Shown here: positions 59,228 through 64,000 of the stretch, piece after piece | How positions within the stretch are numbered: position 1 is the first letter of the stretch | Layout: the number at the start of each line of letters is the position of its first letter | From: Caldifarciminota bacterium | GTDB lineage: Bacteria > Hydrothermota > Tepidihabitantia > B3-TA06 | DNA length: 64,000 nucleotides | Assembly (NCBI GenBank): GCA_016934635.1 | Contig: JAFGSK010000003.1 | Coordinates: 62,001 to 126,000, forward strand | Reading direction: 5' to 3' | Translations under genes and position numbers: made by a program | Notes under the pieces: generated by a model | The model's database searches: none | Told to the model about the DNA's origin: nothing | The model's input: the letters and a program-made list of their open reading frames with translations, nothing else

Positions 59228-60829
59228 CTAGAAGTAGTAAGGTTTCAGGGTTTTGTTTTCGAGCAGGAAGATAGTGGATGCATGCCGGGCTATGAAGCTG
59301 CGGTCGTGAGAGATAAAAAGCATTCCTCCGGGAAAGGAATCCAGAAGGCTATCCAGGACTGTCAGGGATTCGATATCCAGATGATTTGTCGGCTCGTCCA
59401 GAAACAGGAACTCGGCTTTATCCAGGATAGCGCCTACGATTGCCGCCCGCATCAGTTCACCCCGACTCAGGGTCGACACCGGTCGAAGCGCCTTTTCGGA
59501 ACCAAGCCTTGCCGCACCAAGATACTGTCTGATCTTTGAGGCTTCGATTCCTTCACGAGTAAGATTATCCAGAAGAGTCTGGCGGCGAAAATAGGCCTCG
59601 ATGTTCTGGGGTAGGTATGAGAAATTTACATGTTTACTCAAATGAACCTTACCGGCATCCGGATGAATATCAGCAAGCAATGTTCGCATGATTGTGGTTT
59701 TTCCGGAGCCGTTCTGACCGATTATGGCAATCCTGTCCCTGGTGGTTACGCGCAGTCCGAGGTTAAGGATCACGGGTCCTTTTTTAAAACCCTTCGAAAT
59801 CCCCTCGGCGGTCACTACCAGGCGATTATTGACTTCATAGTCTTCAAAAGATAAGTGAATCTTCTTCTCAACGAAAGGTTTTTCACCGGAGAGTTCCTTG
59901 AGGGCTCTTTCTCGTCGAGCGGCTGCTGCCTTGCTGCGTTTTGCCATGCGCGCAGCACGAGAGGCAAGAAATGCTCCGTCGTATAGCTTTCGCTCTTTGC
60001 GAGCGGAGTGCTCCTTGCGTCCGGCCCAGGTCTTCCTTTGCACAACCTCGGCTTCGAGTCTTGATATCCTGCGCTCGAGATCCGCCGCGTGCTTCTTCTT
60101 TGCCTCCAGTTCAAGTTCCAGATGCGCGAGCATCTGAGAGATACCGCCGTTTACGGTTATCCCTTCGCCTCTCTGGAGATAGAGTGTCCTGTCTGCAACC
60201 CGGTCTGAAAACACCCGGTCGTGGGTTACGATAACGAAGCACCGCCCCTTCTTCTTCTCTGCAAGGACGAATTGCTCGGTAAACACCCTCATCGAGATAT
60301 CCAGGTGATTCAAAGGCTCGTCAAGAAGCAGTAGTTCGGCTTTGCTCGCAAGAAGTCTAATCAGAGCCAGGATTCGCTTTTCGCCTTCGGAAAATGTCGA
60401 AAGCCTGCGTTCGAGGTCTTCGTGACCGAAATACGATGCAATCTGCTCCAACTCGGAGGTAAGTTCGTACCCGCCCGAGTCCGCGAACAAACTGACCGAA
60501 TCTGCGAATTCAGCAGTATCCTGGGAAGATGCATTCATCTTCATATAAGCTGTGTAAATCGGCGGAGTAACGGAAAGCAGGAACTCCATCGCAGATCCCT
60601 GAAAGGCCGGGGTTTCCTGCTTCAGGAAGGCTGGTGTTGTGCCCTTGCTGAGATTAATTGTCCCGGCTGCCGGTTCTATCTCTCCTGCAATGCATGAAAG
60701 AAGGGTTGACTTTCCCGATCCGTTCGGCCCGGTTATTACCAGTACCTCTCCGGGATTGAGGTCCGTCGAAATCCCTTTGAGAAGTTCAACCGAACCGAAG
60801 TTGACCCTTAAATCCTTGACGTGAAGCAT
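59228..60829 (-). CDS. ABC-F family ATP-binding protein (ribosome-associated type)
   Basis: This 533-residue protein has two ABC ATPase domains and no membrane segments. Domain 1 has GPNGSGKST, a signature region STFSEGEKR and LLLDEPLNHLD. Domain 2 has GQNGSGKTT, STLSRGELM and FLDEPTNHLD. The linker (about 235-315) is long and basic with coiled-coil character (EAKKKHAADLERRISRLEAEVVQRK...ARMAKRSKAAAARRERALKEL), as in ABC-F proteins that reach the ribosomal P/E site. Which ABC-F subfamily it is (Uup, EttA or resistance type) I cannot decide. Confidence 0.9.
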   Translation of the reverse strand: MLHVKDLRVNFGSVELLKGISTDLNPGEVLVITGPNGSGKSTLLSCIAGEIEPAAGTINLSKGTTPAFLKQETPAFQGSAMEFLLSVTPPIYTAYMKMNASSQDTAEFADSVSLFADSGGYELTSELEQIASYFGHEDLERRLSTFSEGEKRILALIRLLASKAELLLLDEPLNHLDISMRVFTEQFVLAEKKKGRCFVIVTHDRVFSDRVADRTLYLQRGEGITVNGGISQMLAHLELELEAKKKHAADLERRISRLEAEVVQRKTWAGRKEHSARKERKLYDGAFLASRAARMAKRSKAAAARRERALKELSGEKPFVEKKIHLSFEDYEVNNRLVVTAEGISKGFKKGPVILNLGLRVTTRDRIAIIGQNGSGKTTIMRTLLADIHPDAGKVHLSKHVNFSYLPQNIEAYFRRQTLLDNLTREGIEASKIRQYLGAARLGSEKALRPVSTLSRGELMRAAIVGAILDKAEFLFLDEPTNHLDIESLTVLDSLLDSFPGGMLFISHDRSFIARHASTIFLLENKTLKPYYF

Positions 60830-60882
60830 AACCAGATTATTAGACGTTCAGAGATTAGTAAATGAGAATCATGGCCTTCTAT

Positions 60883-62430
60883 TCACTCAGGCGAATACTC
60901 GACGCGGGGAAAGAGCGCTTCGCCCTTTTGAACCTTTGAGCCGTCCTGCAGTTGTCCCCACATAACCAGTTCTTCAAACACTTTGTCCCCTGTAAGTTCC
61001 AAACCAAGCTTGGTCAGTATCTTTACCGAGGTTTCGGGCATGAAGGGCGTCAGAAATACAGCAAGGATTCTGATAACCTCAAGTAAGGCGTAAAGAACAC
61101 CGGCCAACTCCTCATGTTTTCCCTCCTTGTTCAGAGTCCACGGTGCAACCGATTCGACATAAGCATTCGCAGCGGTTACCAGTTCCCATATCTTTAAGAT
61201 TGCCTTTCGAAACCGGAAGCCCTGCATCAGTCCGGGAAGTTCGTCAGCGATACCCTCGGCAACATCGGCAAGTTTCCCCTCGTGCCCTTCAACCTTTTTC
61301 ACCACACCGTCCTGATAGCGCTCGGTCATACCCAGAACCCTTGATACCAGATTTCCCAGGTCGTTGGCCAGATCGGAGTTGATGCGCTCCACCAGAAGCT
61401 CCTCCGAGAACGAGGAGTCCAGACCGAAGCTCATCTCTCTCAAAAGAAAGTAGCGAAACTGCTCGAACCCGTACTTGAGCTTCATGTCCAGGGGCCTGAC
61501 CACGTTTCCGAGTGACTTACTCATCTTGGTTTCATCCACCTGCCAGTAGCCGTGAATCTTCAGGGTCTTATAGGGATCGAGACCCATGGCCTTGAGCATG
61601 GTCGGCCAGTATATAGCGTGCGGGATAAGGATATCCTTTGCAGTAAGATGGTGAACCACAGGCCAGTACTTGGCAAAGTTCGCGCCGTCAGGGTAACCGA
61701 TACCGGTAAGATAGTTTATGAGAGCGTCGAACCACACGTAGGTAACGTAGTTATCGTCGAACGGTAAGGGGATTCCCCAGGGCAGTCTGTCCTTGGGCCT
61801 CGAGATGCACAAGTCGGCAAGAGGGTCATCGAGGAACGAAAGTACCTTGTTTCGGTGGCGTTCAGGCTCTATAAAAGAAGGGTTTTCCTTGATGTGATTT
61901 ACCAGCCAGTCCTGGTATTTACTCATCTTGAAGAAGTAGTTTTTCTCGGCAATGTACTCGAGAGGCGTCTGATGGTCAGGACAGCGACCGTCCACCATTT
62001 CCTTCTCGGTGTAAAACCGCTCGCAGCCCACGCAGTAGTATCCGCCGTATTCCCCGAAGTAGATGTCCCCTGCATCGTAAACCTTCTTGAGAATACCTTT
62101 AACCACTTCCTCATGGTCTTTGTCAGTAGTCCTAATGAACCTGTCGTAGGTGAAGCCCAACTCCTCGAAGGTTGTTTTGAAAATCCCTGAAATCCTGTCC
62201 ACGTATTCTGCAACCTCGACCCCGGCGTCCCGGGCCACCTGCATTATCTTGTCGCCGTGCTCGTCAGTGCCTGTGAGGAAGTACACTTCCTTGCCGTAGA
62301 CCCTCCAGAACCGGGCTAGGGTGTCGGCAAGAACAGTCGTATACGTATGTCCTATGTGGGGTTCAGCGTTGACGTAGTAGATGGGCGTGGTGATATAGAA
62401 AAAGTTTTCTTCGGTTGCTTTATTTCTCAA
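60883..62430 (-). CDS. metG: methionyl-tRNA synthetase
   Basis: MetG charges tRNA-Met. The 515-residue class I enzyme has HIGH as HIGH in PHIGHTYTTV and KMSKS in DETKMSKSLGNVV. A single zinc knuckle lies in YYCVGCERFYTEKE...GRCPDH, and the anticodon-binding helical domain follows. The C-terminal EMAP/tRNA-binding extension is absent, as in the shorter bacterial form. The TTG start follows GGAGGAATAA. Confidence 0.97.
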   Translation of the reverse strand: MRNKATEENFFYITTPIYYVNAEPHIGHTYTTVLADTLARFWRVYGKEVYFLTGTDEHGDKIMQVARDAGVEVAEYVDRISGIFKTTFEELGFTYDRFIRTTDKDHEEVVKGILKKVYDAGDIYFGEYGGYYCVGCERFYTEKEMVDGRCPDHQTPLEYIAEKNYFFKMSKYQDWLVNHIKENPSFIEPERHRNKVLSFLDDPLADLCISRPKDRLPWGIPLPFDDNYVTYVWFDALINYLTGIGYPDGANFAKYWPVVHHLTAKDILIPHAIYWPTMLKAMGLDPYKTLKIHGYWQVDETKMSKSLGNVVRPLDMKLKYGFEQFRYFLLREMSFGLDSSFSEELLVERINSDLANDLGNLVSRVLGMTERYQDGVVKKVEGHEGKLADVAEGIADELPGLMQGFRFRKAILKIWELVTAANAYVESVAPWTLNKEGKHEELAGVLYALLEVIRILAVFLTPFMPETSVKILTKLGLELTGDKVFEELVMWGQLQDGSKVQKGEALFPRVEYSPE

Positions 62431-62487
62431 CTAATTATTCCTCCGATAGTCAACATGTGCAAGTTTCGGTTTCGTTTTTTATGCGAT

Positions 62488-62507
62488 CTTTTTGCGTAAG
62501 CAAAAAG
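62488..62507. repeat. hairpin upstream of metG
   Basis: CTTTTTGC and GCAAAAAG with a GTAA loop, in the metG upstream region. It may be a terminator-like or attenuator-like structure, but it has no T-run beyond the stem. Confidence 0.4.
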
Positions 62508-62549
62508 GAGCAATGAGTAAGTTTACGCAGAGTTAGGGTTGAGGCAATA

Positions 62550-62637
62550 CCCTCACCCTTGATCCCTCTCCCGGCGGGAGAGGGAAAGTATGTTCTCCTT
62601 TCCCTTCGGGACGGCCTCTGGACGGTTAGGGTGAGGG
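62550..62637. repeat. 88-bp nested palindromic element
   Basis: The outer arms CCCTCACCCT (62550-62559) and AGGGTGAGGG (62628-62637) enclose a perfect stem CCCTCTCCC-GGC-GGGAGAGGG (62564-62584). The CCCTCTCCC...GGGAGAGGG core also occurs in the direct repeats around the NYN gene. Confidence 0.85.
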
Positions 62638-62701
62638 GATAGGCCGCATTATGTTTAAAAATTCGTTGATAAATAATGTCTTCAAGAGTTTGCGGGACGG
62701 G

Positions 62702-62730
62702 TTGACAAGCGCGAGGATGCTGGGCATAAT
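62702..62730 (+). promoter_or_regulatory. promoter of the class II aldolase family gene
   Basis: TTGACA (62702-62707) and CATAAT (62725-62730), 17 bp apart, 29 bp upstream of the ATG. Confidence 0.65.
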
Positions 62731-62758
62731 CTTACGTGAAACGGATTAAGCGTGGCGT

Positions 62759-63832
62759 ATGGACAGGCAGACCCTGACCTTCAATTTCAACGGCCAGGCG
62801 TCTGCAGAACTTGATGGCCTGGTTCAGCGCCTGAGGACCGTGTTCGAGGCGAACGGGTACTGCTACGTCAAGAATACCAACACACCCCGGGTTGCACTGA
62901 ATTTCCTGTCAAATGACGGGGTAAAAGCCTATCGTCGAAATATCCCTGAAACCTTTGTGCTCTCTCTAATGGAGGTCTCAAAGGCCCCTTCCAATCCGAT
63001 TGAGGAGTGGTATCCCTACCTGGTCCGTACCCTTTCGAATATGCTGCTCGTCTATATCCCGGGAAAGCGAGCGCACTTCTTCACCCTTGACCTGGGTTAC
63101 TTTGTCGAGGATTTTTCCGAGGGCTTCTACGATCGTCTGTTCGAACGAATACACCCGATGGCCTCCTCCGTTCTGGTTGTCAAGAACAGGTTCGAGCCTG
63201 ACCTCGAACCCGAGCTCTGGAACGGGGACGAGCTTTCCGGCATGCTGAGTGAGGCAGGCAAGAAACTCGGCGAGTGGGATCTTCTGCCTGCTGCATTCCC
63301 GATAGACAAGATACTGCCGCCCAAGGATTTTCGTCACGTGCAGCGGCTTTATGGAATCGGAGGCTTATCCTATGGAAACCTGTCCGTCAGGAAGGACGAA
63401 CAACGTTTCTGGATGAGCGCTTCTGGTGTGGACAAGTCAAAACTCCGCGTCGTAGGCCGGGATATACTCATGGTCAAGGGGTACGACAGGCGTGAGAACG
63501 CAATCGTGCTTTCGGTTCCAACGATCGTCGAGCCGCGCAGGGTTTCGGTGGATGCAATCGAGCACTGGTTGATATACCAGGAACATCCAGAGGTAAAAGC
63601 AATCATCCACGTTCACGCATGGATGGAAGGTGTGCCGACCACGTTGTTTCAATACCCGTGCGGGACATACCAATTAGGCCAGGCCGTGGCCGAAAAGGTT
63701 CGCGATGCAGCTGATCCTGCGGAAACCATCGTCGGGTTAAAGAACCACGGTCTGACCGTTACAGGCCGAAGCCTTTCTCACATCCTCGAACGAATTGACG
63801 GAAAGCTCCTGAAGCACGTTCCCATGGAATGA
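62759..63832 (+). CDS. class II aldolase/adducin family protein
   Basis: The C-terminal half (about 190-345) of this 357-residue protein is a class II aldolase/adducin domain: GIGGLSYGNLSVRKDEQRFWMSASGVDK, AIIHVHAWMEG with the zinc-binding HxH, and GLKNHGLTVTGRSL with a further His. The N-terminal ~180 residues (NFNGQASAELDGLVQRLRTVFEANGYCYV...) form a separate region that I do not recognise. The substrate is unknown, and the class includes fuculose- and ribulose-phosphate aldolases and epimerases. The next gene overlaps its stop by 4 bp. Confidence 0.82.
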   Translation: MDRQTLTFNFNGQASAELDGLVQRLRTVFEANGYCYVKNTNTPRVALNFLSNDGVKAYRRNIPETFVLSLMEVSKAPSNPIEEWYPYLVRTLSNMLLVYIPGKRAHFFTLDLGYFVEDFSEGFYDRLFERIHPMASSVLVVKNRFEPDLEPELWNGDELSGMLSEAGKKLGEWDLLPAAFPIDKILPPKDFRHVQRLYGIGGLSYGNLSVRKDEQRFWMSASGVDKSKLRVVGRDILMVKGYDRRENAIVLSVPTIVEPRRVSVDAIEHWLIYQEHPEVKAIIHVHAWMEGVPTTLFQYPCGTYQLGQAVAEKVRDAADPAETIVGLKNHGLTVTGRSLSHILERIDGKLLKHVPME

Positions 63833-64000
63833 AGGCGCTTTGCTATTATCCGTCGGTACCGGCTTATCTTTTAGCTAAGGTCTTAAAAAAATCCTACCCG
63901 GTCGGATTACTTCCGCTCAGGCTTAGGGACATCCCTGAACCGGAATATCTGCCTGACTGGAAACGTATCAAGGTAAGGATGTGCGGTATCTGCGGCTCCG
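63829..64000 (+). CDS. zinc-containing alcohol dehydrogenase-like protein, 3' end beyond window
   Basis: The ATG overlaps the previous stop (ATGA). The 57 visible codons (MKALCYYPSVPAYLLAKVL...LPLRLRDIPEPEYLPDWKRIKVRMCGICGS) end in the MCGICGS motif, the catalytic-zinc cysteine region of medium-chain dehydrogenases. Coupling suggests that it and the aldolase-family protein act in one pathway. The spacer between the start and the CGICGS motif is typical of the family. Confidence 0.75.
   Translation, partial: MKALCYYPSVPAYLLAKVLKKSYPVGLLPLRLRDIPEPEYLPDWKRIKVRMCGICGS

Overview
The window looks like a bacterial chromosome segment of about 50% GC from an uncultivated, free-living, Gram-negative-type lineage, most plausibly candidate phylum WOR-3 (Stahlbacteria) or a relative near the Fibrobacterota-Chlorobi-Bacteroidota group. 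This placement is inference. It rests on many secreted proteins ending in FlgD-like/type IX-style C-terminal domains, a PorV/PorQ-like outer-membrane protein, a V-type ATPase, Peptidase C25 and M6 exoproteins, frequent TTG/GTG starts, and promoters that nearly all read TTGACA-N16-TATAAT.

Layout. 1-6030 (minus strand): nadB (cut by the left edge), a small membrane protein, a large M6 metalloprotease with FG-GAP repeats, tRNA-Ser(CGA), tadA and tRNA-Arg(ACG). 6170-12970 (plus): three tandem paralogous secreted beta-propeller proteins. 13098-16079 (minus): otsA-otsB (trehalose synthesis) plus a membrane protein. 16389-23343: a gingipain-like C25 protease, a membrane protein, hsp20 and two LVIVD-repeat lipoproteins. 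23476-34044 (plus): a housekeeping block, grpE-dnaK-dnaJ-rsmE-rpsU-mutS2-dnaG-rpoD, that joins the heat-shock chaperones to the macromolecular-synthesis operon and ends in a clear terminator.

34045-44600 is an accessory, repeat-rich island. It holds an 11-bp minisatellite, period-7 repeat arrays, a TPR protein, a RAYT transposase with cognate REP palindromes, a type IIG-like DNA methyltransferase that carries an in-frame HUH (Y1) transposase-like domain, an unknown two-gene cassette with its own tandem promoters, a NYN-domain gene broken by a stop codon between ~180-bp direct repeats, and a secreted propeller protein.

44611-64000 returns to mostly core genes. These are two uncharacterised proteins, a PorV-like protein, accA, a DUF4388 protein, the membrane and stalk part of a V-ATPase (no catalytic A/B genes here), a DUF2330 protein, acpP-fabF, etfB-etfA (with a fused ferredoxin domain), coaE, an ABC-F ATPase, metG, a class II aldolase family protein and the start of a zinc alcohol dehydrogenase-like gene.

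The most unusual object is the methyltransferase at 36182-39037. A RAYT-like HUH domain flanked and interrupted by perfect palindromes sits between methyltransferase motif I and the NPPY motif without breaking the reading frame. A separate RAYT gene next door carries a different palindrome family, also partly inside its own coding sequence.
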